Source: Candidula unifasciata (taxonomy: Eukaryota > Mollusca > Gastropoda > Stylommatophora > Geomitridae). From it: a stretch of 64,000 nt of DNA. A program made the translations under genes and the position numbers. Each line of letters starts with the position of its first letter. Position 1 is the stretch's first letter. Location: the NCBI GenBank assembly GCA_905116865.2, contig CAJHNH020008566.1:284501-348500 (forward strand), read 5' to 3'. The notes beneath the pieces are model-generated. The model saw nothing but the letters and a program-made list of their open reading frames with translations, searched no databases and had not been told where the DNA came from. Below are positions 1-10,969 of this stretch, piece by piece.

Positions 1-945
1 ATGGAAGCAAGAAATCAAACAGATTTCACAAGAGATAATGGAAGCAAGAAATCAAACAGATTTCACAAGAGATAATGGAAGCAAGAAATCAAACAGATTT
101 CACAAGAGATAATGGAAGCAAGAAATCAAACAGATTTCACAAGAGATAATGGAAGCAAGAAATCAAACAGATTGCACAAGAGATAATGGAAGCAAGAAAT
201 CAAACAGATTTCACAAGAGATAATGGAAGCAAGAAATCAGACAGATTGCATAAAAGATAATGGAAGCAAGAAATCAAACAGACTGCACAAGAGATAGTGG
301 AAGCAAGAAATCAGACAGATTGCAGAAGAGATAGTGGAAGCAAGAAATCAGACAGATTGCACAAGAGATAATGGAAGCAAGAAATCAAACAGATTTCACA
401 AGAGATAATGGAAGCAAGAAATCAAACAGATTTCACAAGAGATAATGGAAGCAAGAAATCAAACAGATTTCACAAGAGATAATGGAAGCAAGAAATCAAA
501 CAGATTTCACAAGAGATAATGGAAGCAAGAAATCAAACAGATTGCACAAGAGATAATGGAAGCAAGAAATCAAACAGATTTCACAAGAGATAATGGAAGC
601 AAGAAATCAGACAGATTGCATAAAAGATAATGGAAGCAATCAATCAGACAGATTGCACAAGACATAGTGGAAGCAAGAAATCAAACAGATTGCACAAGAG
701 ATAATAGAAGCAAGAAATCAGACAGATTGCACAAGAGATAATGGAAGCAAGAAATCAAACAGATTGCACACGAGATAATGGAAGCAAGAAATCAAACATA
801 TTGCACAAGAGATAATGGAAGCAAGAAATCAAACAGATTGCACAACAAATAATGGAAGCAAGAAATCAAACAGATTGCACAAGAGATAATGGAAGCAAGA
901 AATCAAACAGATTGCACAAGAGAATGTGGAAGCAAGAAGTTGACT
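1..945. repeat. 37-bp minisatellite, about 25 copies
   Basis: The unit is ATGGAAGCAAGAAATCAAAC plus 17 bases ending CACAAGAGATA. Copies differ mainly at TTTCACAAGAG versus TTGCACAAGAG and AATCAAAC versus AATCAGAC. Positions 1-235 and 361-595 are near-identical blocks, so there has been block duplication of about 360 bp. It runs off the left edge. Intronic, upstream of window exon 1. Confidence 0.97.
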
Positions 946-1083
946 GTGAGCTTAATCTAGCGAGTGAATGGAAAAACAGGATGAGTTGATGATGGTGAAG
1001 GTTATTTCTCATTGACATGGCTGCAACTTATGTCCAGTGAATATGTTTTGATGATTCTCTAATCTGTCCCATCACTTGACCAG

Positions 1084-1208
1084 ATGTGAGCACCGAGATG
1101 AAGAGCAGTCTACAGGTTGCAGCCGCTTCCATCGTCATCACAATTGAGTCGCCACATGACTCTCAGACATCCAGTGTGGGTCCACCCAACAAACATGTTC
1201 AACCTCAG
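1084..1208 (+). CDS. SPEF2: SPEF2 exon 1 of window (ADK-domain linker)
   Basis: The exon opens after a pyrimidine-rich acceptor ending in CAG at 1083 and ends CAG|GTACTG. The first two bases complete a codon from an upstream exon. An in-frame TGA at 1077 shows that coding starts only after the acceptor. It encodes about 41 residues (VSTEMKSSLQVAAASIVI then a polar, S/P-rich tail). In SPEF2 a variable polar segment sits here, between the P-loop half of the adenylate kinase domain and its next conserved helix. It ends in phase 0, as exon 2 requires. Sequence alone is weakly diagnostic; position and phase support it. Confidence 0.6.
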
Positions 1209-3777
1209 GTACTGTCATCATCATTGATATCATCATCATCATTATTCATTCCTTGTCTTTGTGACGTTACGTCCAACTCCCCTGAGATTACAACACTTTC
1301 AGTGTGACGTCCCGGGTCGTGGGTTCCCTGGATTTGGGTTTAACTGAATTTTATATGTTGAGTAGGGAATTTTCCTCTCCACACATCCCCTCCACCAGGT
1401 TAACTGAACTAATATCCCGGCTATGTTGCTCTCAGACAAAGTTCTGGATATCCAAGAAAACAGCCATATTGGCTCATTATTTATATTAACTTTAGCTGAA
1501 CTTGGTATCCACAAGAGAAGGAAATGGGTTTTAGATGTCTATATATTATTATTTTGAATGATTTACTAGACAGGGCAGTTGACCCAATTCGTCGAACTTG
1601 GTACAGAATTATTATTATTTAATGAGCCAAATGCTATTCTATCTTAACAGTTTAATTAAACATGTAAGAGCAGACACACTTGGAATTACAAAAACTGATG
1701 CAGATTAAGACCATATAATTAATTTATTAACCTAGCAATCATTTTGATTTATACTATTTTTAGTCAATAGTGATGGTAAGGTGGTAATGAGATGCTTCAG
1801 CTAACTGAGCACCTAAGATTAGAATAAAGTGATAATGGTGGTGTTTAGTTACAGAAATACAAGATACGTAACTTTTGTTGTTTTAGAAAAGTGGAGCTTC
1901 TGAGAGTCCTCGTGTTGAGTCCCTTCTTAGCTGTTCCCACTTTTCCGCCCAGTTCTCCTGGTCCTTCCACCTGGTTCCCTGGTTCCCACCTGTTTCCCAG
2001 CTGGCCGAGTTCTAGCACAATGTAGTCTCGTGACCGTGATGACCCTCTATTTCTGTTCTTAGAAAAGACTGATCCTCACCCACATGGGAGCTGTAATAAC
2101 GGAAACAAACACATACGTGTAGTATCTTGACTTACACTAAGAATACATGTGTCAATTAATACAATATATAATAAAACATTATATCTCATCACTCCTCCTC
2201 ATATTCCACATTCTCTCCAGTCTAATCTGAAGGTCTTTGTGTCTCACAATCGACGTCTCACATATCCTGCCTTCCCTCTAAGGTTCTGTCATGATAGTTG
2301 ACTTTCTGTTGTCCGTCATCACTCAGACTTCCAACTTGCTGACATTGATTTGACATAAACATGTGGCGCAGGTTATGTGCTGAACACGCCAAACATTTTA
2401 TACGAGCATGCTGTCCTGAATATTATCTTTCAGTGACAGTGAATAATATACACTCATGATTCTTCCCCTGGGGTTATAAATCCCCTGTTTAGGTGAACAC
2501 ATTAGGTGAGCACATGGCGGGCACACAAAATGTAACAGCATAGCTGCATATGTGGGCATCATTTCCCACAGTCCAAACTCATGTTTTGGTTGATGGTTGA
2601 AACATTATAATTTCATTACATTTCAGTATAAAAGTCTTATTTTATAAACATGAAAACATACACTGAAAAACATGTGCCACAAACATACAAGAAATAGAAA
2701 TAGTTTAGCAGTTCCCTAACTGAGATACTGAATACTCACAAAGAACTATTTCAAGCAGAATGTGTAGACAAATTAGGAAAAGGTAGAATAGATTTTAGCT
2801 AACTCCCTAACCTATGTATACAAGATTTGAAAATAATTGTACATGCTTACCTGGAAACTTCCAGCAATCGCCAAACTAGAATCAAACCATTAGATTTACC
2901 TCTAAGGTCGACCTGTTTGTTGCTCGTGGCAGCGATTATGATGGGAATTCCAGGGCTTGTCTTATTAATACCTCTATCTGTCTGCAAGGTTAAACTCCAC
3001 CCTCTACTAGGTTCTACCCAACCCTCAAGGAGATGACTCAAGCCCCGCCTCTGAGGTACCTATCAGATCAACCTAGCTATCAAGGGGCCTGTCACTCACA
3101 GTGAACGGCCTACAGTACGACCTTGACCAAGATTAGACATTCCTAATTGCCAAACACCTGTTCTCTTGAGAATTTCACTATCATGTGTGAAACTTCAGAC
3201 GCTGGACGCCATCCTGTCTAGAAATGTCAATCAGACCACTAATTCCCCTGATTCAGTTTGATCAAACGGCCCCACTCAGTGTGTGTTATGTAATTTTTAT
3301 GACACTACGGTCGGGTTCAGGGGAGCTAATCAGGTGTGATACTACGTTATCTCCCCCTTTACTTGCCTCTACAGACTGGGCAGGAGATAATAATATGACA
3401 TGGGCAGGTGAAACTCTAGCTACAGTAGTATTAGGTAACATTACATAAAGCAAGGTTGCTTTGTCTGGCTAAGACGGGAAACACAGTTTAAACAATTCTC
3501 AAATCCCTTATAGTGGTTTTAGAACTATTTTAGGCTCAGTGTATATTGCTTATAATTCTTTGTCCTTCTCTGAACATAAGAAATTATTAAACACAATTTA
3601 ACTTCTGAGACCACTGAGGTCATTTCGTCAGTCTTCTTCTCTGTAGTCAGTTTTAGCCGTTCAATGTTTGTCTTACAGTCATTGCTGACGATGTTCATTC
3701 TCTTGTGTGCACATCCCCTTTTCTTCTTCCTGGTCCACTATCAGACCCCATGGCAAGCATCCCCATCTCTGATTCTA
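1209..3777 (+). other. Intron 1, non-repetitive part
   Basis: Low-complexity ATC runs just after the donor, then unique AT-rich sequence. A moderately GC-richer block at 2850-3450 (short frames on both strands) looks like a decayed mobile element but has no motif I recognise. No gene seen. Confidence 0.5.
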
Positions 3778-4088
3778 CTGATCCTTACTGTCACATTGAT
3801 TCTTACTGTCACAATGATTCTTACTGTCACATTGATTCTTACTGTCACATTGATTCTTACTGTGACATTGATTCTTACTGTCACATTGATTCTTACTGTC
3901 ACATTGATTCTTACTGTCACATTGATTCTTACTGTCACATTGATTCTTACTGTCATATTGATTCTTACTGTCACAATGATTCTTACTGTCACATTGATTC
4001 TTACTGTCACATTGATTCTTACTGTCACATTGATTCTTACTGTCACAATGATTCTTACTGTCACATTGATTCTTACTGTCACATTCAA
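3778..4088. repeat. 18-bp minisatellite, about 17 copies
   Basis: Unit ACTGTCACATTGATTCTT, with CACAATG and GACATTG variants. The period is divisible by three, so several frames stay open on both strands; this is not evidence of coding. Intron 1. Confidence 0.97.
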
Positions 4089-4327
4089 CAGAAGTGATCA
4101 TCCATTTTTTAAACTTTTAATTCCTCTAATGACTGTCTGTCTCTCAGCATTGACACGACGTCACAGTATTGAAATAATCAGGGAGATTTTTAAAAGTTGC
4201 TGGTGAGTGCTGTGCTGCATCCTGGGCTGGTAACATTCCACAGATGGGAATATCCAGTACCCGCCTTGCATACCTGGGCTGGTTTCTTGAGACATGCAGA
4301 CAAACAACACAGACATACAGAGATTTA

Positions 4328-4490
4328 GTCACTCACATGTACACACGAGCACATACAGTGATTGAGTCACTCACATGTACACACAGGCACATACAGAGAT
4401 GGAGTCACTCACATGTACACACTGGCACATACAGACAGACACAGATATATAGAAGCAAACACACTTACTGTCACAGTTACAAAAGAGACA
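4328..4490. repeat. 37-bp repeat, three copies, with CA-rich tail
   Basis: Three imperfect copies of a unit starting GTCACTCACATGTACACAC, grading into CA-rich sequence. Confidence 0.8.
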
Positions 4491-4599
4491 CACACACACG
4501 CCCAAAGACAGAAACTGAGAACAGAAAGACACAGACATGTAGACAGAAAAACAGACAAATTTCCACATTGAGACATATGTAATGTGTCTACTCGACACT

Positions 4600-5220
4600 C
4601 AATCTCTCTCGTGCAGATTCAACACTGACTCTGTTGCCTAGGTGTTAGGTCACAGTTCATTCTAGCCAGACGGCACTTCTCTCCATGGCCACACAACTTT
4701 AAATGATGATCAACAACGGCTGACGCATTTCACAGGTTTATTGTCAATGTAACACAAGCGACACGAATCAACAGATGAACTAACTTATGCCATTCGGGCA
4801 ATCTGGCCTTGCTCACGCATTGAGTCTCTAGCCATGCTTCAGACGATGGACACTGGCATGTACACGGCTGGCTCAACAAACATACAGTGAAACACAACAG
4901 CTGGCCTAAACGATCATTCAATAGCGCTGCCTGTCTTGTCGTTCAACACTAACATTCATTCAACTCTGATTCAGATCCACGTGTGCACTTCTCACTCTGG
5001 ATTCAGCTTCACATCCTTGCAATCTGGGGCCCAGTCACCGAATGACCACCTCATTCTCAATCCCCCAGATCTCGCATTCACACGTGACTCACTCACTCTT
5101 GTCTTTTCACCATATCTCCGTGAAACCCATGCTATCAGGGACTTACCCAATTATGCCAGTCATACCCTGACGTTATCCCTATTTATAGCATTATTACAAC
5201 ATACATATTGAATTATATAC
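4600..5220. other. Intron 1, unannotated stretch
   Basis: Unique sequence between CA-rich repeats. Its base composition is like that of the solo LTR block (CACAGGTTTATTGTCAATGT), so it may be an old LTR, but no flanking duplication was found. Confidence 0.3.
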
Positions 5221-5224
5221 TTTG

Positions 5225-5332
5225 AGACATTTACACGCACACATACACATGCATGTGAACACATATACATTCATGCACACACACACTCATGCATGCACGC
5301 ACACACATACACACTCACACAACTTATACACA

Positions 5333-5369
<37 letters not shown>

Positions 5370-5485
5370 TCACACAACCTATACACACTCTCACAACCTC
5401 AACACACACAACCTATACACACTCTCACAACCTATACACACTCACACACACTCTCACACACATACACACACACACACACGCAGAG
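5225..5485. repeat. (CA)n-rich compound microsatellite
   Basis: CACACA runs mixed with CTCACACAACCTATACACA blocks, 340 bp before exon 2. Confidence 0.95.
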
Positions 5486-5626
5486 TTGTCTTGACTGTCC
5501 AGATGAGGGTTAGTCAGAAAGGGATGTCATCTGTGAGATCTTCGACATGATGGATGAGTGAGCTATACATTACCACACTGATAAATGATAGTTTAACCAG
5601 AATGACTGACTTTTCATTTGCTGCAG

Positions 5627-5730
5627 CTGACGACCAGAGCTCAGCTTGGCTCAAAAGCAATGGCATGTTTAAAGAAGGGACTTCCTGTGGATGACCACAT
5701 AGTGGTGGAAATTCTGGCCGAGGCAATCAG
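5627..5730 (+). CDS. SPEF2: SPEF2 exon 2 (adenylate kinase helix region)
   Basis: Acceptor CTGCAG|CTGACG and donor ATCAG|GTACAA. It encodes LTTRAQLGSKAMACLKKGLP followed by VDDHIVVEILAEAIR. This is the classic adenylate kinase pattern of 'GxxxxxxxxxGxxVPDxxxxxxxxxx', helices of the NMP-binding region after the P-loop. The SPEF2 version begins with a similar 'ARAQLG' motif. It ends with two bases (AG) completed by the first G of exon 3 to give Arg. Confidence 0.85.
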
Positions 5731-6221
5731 GTACAATGATAACATAAGTGTTATTGATGTATTGAAACAAAAGGTCATTGACACATTGTCTGGTTAGAGG
5801 CAGAATGGACAAATGTGGTGTCAGGGGTCATCCCTATAATGGGACAGTTTAGTGTGATGATGATAAAACACAGGCTGTGACTCCTAACTAAACTAAGGAC
5901 ATGTTTCAAACAGACAGAGAAATCTGTGTTAGCTGAATGAGGCTTGCTAAACCTCGGCGGACTTCACAACGTGTCCACTAGACAGTGAACCCTAGGAGTT
6001 CAACAGAACCTCTGTGCAAAACACAGATTGGGACTCTTGGCCGAAGACTTGTGTGATGTGGACGTTTTTTGACCCCACCGTTAGATTTTACTAGTTTATT
6101 GACAAGTTGTAATGGCCGGTAGAAATGTGGCGTGTGAGATGTTAGCTGTAATTCATGCAGTCTGGTGTTTGACTAAATGTGTTAAGTACTTTACAGTGTA
6201 GGTAGTAATTGATTCCTTTAG

Positions 6222-6548
6222 ATCTCATTTAGCAGTTAGATTTAGGATAGCAGTTAGATTTAGGATAGCAGTTAGATTTAGGATAGCAGTTAGATTTAGG
6301 ATAGCAGTTAGATTTAGGATAGCAGTTAGATTTAGGATAGCAGTTAGATTTAGGATAGCAGTTAGATTTAGGATAGCAGTTAGATTTAGGATAGCAGTTA
6401 GATTTAGGATAGCAGTTAGATTTAGGATAGCAGTTAGATTTAGGATAGCAGTTAGATTTAGGATAGCAGTTAGATTTAGGATAGCAGTTAGATTTAGGAT
6501 AGCAGTTAGATTTAGGATAGCAGTTAGATTTAGGATAGCAGTTAGATT
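6222..6548. repeat. 18-bp minisatellite, about 18 copies
   Basis: Unit AGCAGTTAGATTTAGGAT, almost perfect throughout, so recently amplified or homogenised. Intron 2. Confidence 0.97.
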
Positions 6549-7424
6549 TTGTCAGTAATAATAACTCATTTTGGGAAAGAAGACCATGCATTTTTTGTGA
6601 CGCACCTCCAGCCCACACTCGGCGTCTGCCATGGCGTCTTTGGCAACAAGAGACAGCGAGTTGAGTTAGCGCTGTACGGGAGTGTGGTAGGAGCTCAGAG
6701 CTTGTTTCATGAACGTAAAAAGGCGTGTCTAGCGATTTTAAAGTTAGAAGCGGCCTGGTTTCAGAATAAGGGGCACTACCCCTCCTGAGGCACAGACCTC
6801 AATGAGTTCGTATCCTTAGATAATAAAGATTGTGTGTGTTTTCAACCCGTATTTGGCTTGGGTGTGTTCATTAGCACTATTTATCTGTCATTGGCCTGCA
6901 GTGCAGCCATATAGATTCAAACCCTAGACATGTAGGTTCTTGACATGTGGCATGAGTGGATACCAAGCATCATTACAGGAACACATGGACTTACTGTCCA
7001 GGAGATACAGAAGTGCAAGGGAAGAAGGAAAGAGCGGATTTTCTGGCTACAAAAGGGATAGCTATGGGAACACTCGTACTGGATAAATGAGGCATTATGA
7101 AGCCCGTATATGAACTAATGCTGATAGAAAACACACGATTACACAAAATATCATGAGTAAGAGTGTGGAAACATGGAATTAGGTGTGGATCTAGTAAGCA
7201 AGGATGTATGAGAGGAAGAAAACAACATGTGAATGATCAGTGTGCAGCTATGGGAACAGTTAGCGTCTACACCTTAAGACATTTGCTGCGGGAGACGGAT
7301 CACCTATGTGTATGCCTGGTGTGCTATAATTTTGATTCTTAAACCAGTAAAATGGGATATAGAAATTATAGAAAAAAAAATAGAGATAATATTGCTTTCT
7401 TTCCCCTTTTACTCTGTAATCTAG
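6549..7424. other. Intron 2, unannotated stretch
   Basis: Contains a GC-richer block at 6590-6850 ending with ATAATAAAGATTGTGTGTGT, which resembles the 3' part of an LTR. No TG...CA ends with target duplication could be confirmed. The rest is featureless. Confidence 0.35.
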
Positions 7425-8200
7425 AGATACCAGATAGTATAGTTAAACCCATCCCTTCTACTCTAAAATGTAGATATACTAGATAGTATAGTTGAGTCTT
7501 TCCCCTTCTGCCTTGAAATATAGAGATACTAGATAGCATAGTTGAGTCTTTCCCCTTCTGCCATGAAATATAGAGATACTAGATAGTATAGTTGAGTTTT
7601 TCCCCTTCTGCCCTGAAATATAGAGATACTAGATAGTATAGTTGAGTCTTTCCCCTTCTGCCCTGAAATATAGAGATACTAGATAGTATAGTTGAGTCTT
7701 TCCCCTTCTGCCCTGAAATATAGAGATACTAGATAGTATAGTTGAGTCTTTCCCCTTCTGCCCTGAAATATAGAGATACTAGATAGTATAGTTGAGTTTT
7801 TTCCCTTCTGCCCTGAAATATAGAGATACTAGATAGTATAGTTGAGTCTTTTCCCTTCTGCCCTGAAATATAGAGATACTAGATAGTATAGTTGAGTCTT
7901 TCCCCTTCTGCCCTGAAATATAGAGATACTAGATAGTATAGTTGAGTCTTTCCCCTTCTGCCCTGAAATATAGAGATACTAGATAGTATAGTTGAGTCTT
8001 TCCCCTTCTGCCCTGAAATATAGAGATACTAGATAGTATAGTTAAGTCTTTCCCCTTCTGCCCTGAAATATAGAGATACTAGATGGTATAGTTAAGTCTT
8101 TCCCCTTCTACGCTGGGATGTAAAGATACCAGTTAGTATAGTTGAGTCTTCCCCCTTCTACCCTGGGATGTAGAGATACCAGATAGTATTGTTATGTCTT
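7425..8200. repeat. 50-bp minisatellite, about 15 copies
   Basis: The unit contains GAAATATAGAGATACTAGAT then AGTATAGTTGAGTC and TTTCCCCTTCTGCCCT. Internal copies are nearly identical and edge copies diverged (GGGATGTAGAGATACC form). It ends about 50 bp before exon 3, and the CT-rich part supplies pyrimidine tracts. Confidence 0.97.
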
Positions 8201-8246
8201 CTGTTTCTACTCTAGTATACAAGCATCAAGTAACACTGTTTTGCAG

Positions 8247-8512
8247 GCAAATCCCAGAAGGAACAGGCTGGATTCTGGACGGTTATCCTAGAAACTACAA
8301 CCAAGCTAAGCTTCTAGAGAAAGCTCTCAGTGGCTGTGACTCCAGTGCTGTTGAAAAGAAACAGAAAGAGTTTCAGGAGATTCACAAGAACAGCCTAGTG
8401 CCCTACCCACAGGCCACCCAAGAACCATCGACGGCACGTAGTGGTATAGATGTGGTCATTCTCTTTGACATCAGAGATGAGCTGTGTTTGAAGAGAGCAG
8501 CCGGAAGATATG
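8247..8512 (+). CDS. SPEF2: SPEF2 exon 3 (adenylate kinase core, GWILDGYPR motif)
   Basis: Acceptor TTTTGCAG|GCAAAT and donor TATG|GTGAGC. The frame gives QIPEGTGWILDGYPRNYNQA, then KLLEKALSG. This is the adenylate kinase signature (G-W/F-I/L-L-D-G-Y/F-P-R, where the Arg contacts nucleotide). Further on, IDVVILFDIRDELCLKRAAG corresponds to the beta strand and helix leading to the lid, where an Arg binds ATP in true kinases. Between them is a polar insert of about 45 residues (KEFQEIHKN...TARSG), as in SPEF2 rather than in soluble adenylate kinases. Catalytic competence cannot be judged because the P-loop exon is outside the window. Confidence 0.93.
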
Positions 8513-8629
8513 GTGAGCAGTCCACTTTGTGATGCCACATTTCTTTGTCTGCATTATTATCAAGTTAATTTCAAAGTTTTCTTTATTTAACACGCTAGCA
8601 GGAAGTATTGATAAACATCAAGTATATTG

Positions 8630-8880
8630 TAGAAAGTCAGCTCTGTGGCTAAGTCGATGCCAATGCTTTTTTAATGCCCGGATGCTGTGTTCAATCCCAA
8701 CTGCATGCCATGTGCCTTGCGTTGGTTTTGACAGTGGTATCAAGAAAGCCGACTGTCCAGAGAGCAATGGCAAACTGTTGGACGTAAATTTTCCTAGAAA
8801 AACCACACAACAGCCAGGGGCTGTTGGGGTTGGTTCTGCAACGTCCTGTAAAGGATACGCAATAACCTATATTGTAGAAA
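8630..8880 (+). mobile_element. tRNA-derived SINE-like element
   Basis: A-box-like CTCTGTGGCTAAGTCGATGC and B-box-like GTTCAATCCCAACT (8689), with a body containing GACTGTCCAGAGAGCAATGG. It sits 120 bp after the exon 3 donor. The open frame across it is not considered coding. Confidence 0.6.
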
Positions 8881-8999
8881 ACATCAGAAAACAGGCTAAT
8901 TATCATCAGACTGCACATTATTTTCTGTAATCAAATGTGAAATTACTCAGCCAAGGATGTATTGTCAGTAGTGTCAGATAGAATGTTGTCTTTCATTGT

Positions 9000-9122
9000 A
9001 TGAGAAGTTTGCTGACATGAGAGAAGTTTGCTGACATGAGAGAAGTTTGCTGACATGAGAGAAGTTTGCCAACATGAGAGAAGTTTGCTGACATGAGAGA
9101 AGTTTGCTGACATGAGAGAAGT
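9000..9122. repeat. 19-bp repeat, about 6.5 copies
   Basis: Unit GAGAAGTTTGCTGACATGA. Confidence 0.95.
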
Positions 9123-9867
9123 TCCCTTGACTGAGAATGGGAAATCATGGTTTAGTGTGAGCTAAATCAACTGGGGATGGAATGAGATGAGATAGCATGG
9201 AATCAGGCTCTCAATCATGGTTCCAGCTTTATGGATGACGGGTCACCCCATGATTGCTCCTTTCCTGTGCCAGCAAAAGCAAAACAAAAAATACATATCA
9301 CTGTTCCATATTGTAATCAGCCTATTTCCTGTACTGAATTTGACTTGACACAGCCAAACATTACACATCACCCAGTGACAGGCCCTTGTTTCTGAAATTA
9401 CTGTTATCAGTTTAATCAACAAGCAGCAACCCTGAGTAAATGTGCCAGTGTGAGACACTAGCCTAGGATCTAATGCTGGGAATTTTTGCCTGGACTTATT
9501 TGTCCTCCATAAGTCTAGGACAACATTTTCATGACCTGGCTATGATTGAATGTCAACAACCCTTGCCTCTGGATTACTTAGACTTCTAGCCTAAGACCTC
9601 TTGCTGTTGAGTTTATGTAGATGATATTAATGTGGTCGAACACTGACAATATTATTCCTTCCTTTATTTGGGCTTGGATTCATTGTTGACTAGCCTCCAT
9701 TTACAATGGGTCTGCTAATACTGAATCTCTGGGTCAGTCAGATTAGAGGAATCAGACACTTCCTTACTCTGTCCCTGTTAATGCTCTCAATATTAGCACA
9801 GTGACATTGGACTGGCATATTTCTGTGGACTGCTGTGGACTTCTTACTTGTACACTTGAAATTGCTC
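9123..9867. other. Intron 3, unannotated stretch
   Basis: Unique sequence; no exon, element or regulatory motif recognised. The stretch 10226-10566, before exon 4, is similarly featureless. Confidence 0.5.
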
Positions 9868-10225
9868 TGTTTCTTGCTGGCTTAGTTAGGTGTTGTTAGC
9901 CACCCTGTCTGTCACTTGCTGGCTCAGTTAGGTGTTGTTAGCCACCCTGTCTGCCACTTGCTGGCTCAGTTAGGTGTTGTAAGCCACCCTGTCTGTCACT
10001 TGCTGGCTCAGTTAGGTGTTGTAAGCCACCCTGTCTGCCACTTGCTGGCTCAGTTAGGTGTTGTTAGCTAGCCTGTCTCTTGCTGGCTCAGTTAGGTGTT
10101 GTTAGCTACCCTGTCACTTACTGGCTCAGATAGGTGTTGTTAGCTACCCTGTCACTTGCTGGCTCAGTTAGGTGCTGTTAGCTGCCCTGTCTCTTGCTGG
10201 CTCAGTTAGGTGTTGTTAGTTACCT
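9868..10225. repeat. 42-bp minisatellite, about 8 copies
   Basis: The unit begins CTTGCTGGCTCAGTTAGGTG and continues TTGTTAGCCACCCTGTCTG. Later copies carry 6-10 bp deletions. Intron 3. Confidence 0.95.
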
Positions 10226-10566
10226 TGTCAGTTGTTACTGTCTCATCACGTGGCATCAGTTTGGCTGGTTTTGTCAGGCGATTAGTCATGCTTCAATGTT
10301 CAACATTATCCCCGGAGAAACAGCTGAAAACATGAAAAGAGAAGCAGACAAAAATAATTTTACAACGATAATGTTGAAAAATTTCTAGACAATTTCTGAA
10401 AACAGCTATGTCAGAGCAGCCAGGCCTTTTAGTGACATATCGAGACTGATAAAAGAAGCAGGAGCAGAATGGGGAGGTTGTTGCTACTGTGATGGTATTA
10501 TAAAGTGGAACTGGGCGATTATTCCCCTATATTGGTGTTATCTTTATTTTAATTGGTTACCTACAG

Positions 10567-10702
10567 AACAAGTTCAGGCGGAGAAGACATTTCATGAACA
10601 ATTTGAGCCACCACCAGAAGGTAGCGCCACAGGTGGTGGTAAAGTGGAGAAAGTACAGCCTGTGTCAGATCCTCATTACGATAAAGAGCAGATTCAGACC
10701 AG
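10567..10702 (+). CDS. SPEF2: SPEF2 exon 4 (lid region, FHEQFEPPPEG motif)
   Basis: Acceptor CCTACAG|AACAAG; the leading AA completes the G left by exon 3 to give Glu. It encodes EQVQAEKTFHEQFEPPPEGS, a Gly/Lys stretch and PHYDKEQIQTR. The 'YHxxFxPPP' lid motif is a standard adenylate-kinase feature, and the QIQxR segment leads into the next exon as in SPEF2. The donor is ACCAG|GTAATG. Exon 5 lies 6.3 kb away across several tandem arrays. Confidence 0.9.
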
Positions 10703-10969
10703 GTAATGTTTTATTCACAGAAGTAGCAGGATAAACGTGATCTGTACTTGAATAATATCTTCTCAACATTGACCGGCTGTAACGGAACATCCTGGTTGTT
10801 CATCCACTTCTGCACTTTGCCCTTTTTCCGGAACCTGAATTTTGCATGCTAATCACTTTTACAGATCTGGCTTTTGTGTATGCAGACTGTTGGATCCTCA
10901 CCTGTCAGGCAGAGGCACTCTGACTGTGAAGGAAAGAAATGTCAAGCTGCGATCACAACCTGTGTTTAC

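Noticed and set aside
1..945. CRISPR-like array (also considered for other arrays)
   Set aside because: Units are contiguous tandem copies without unique spacers, and the DNA is eukaryotic.
8529..8930. 133-codon frame after exon 3 as a gene
   Set aside because: It crosses the exon 3 intron and a SINE-like element; no homology recognised.
10194..10388. Small frame upstream of exon 4 as coding
   Set aside because: It begins inside the 42-bp array, shows no family resemblance, and is not needed for phase between exons 3 and 4.
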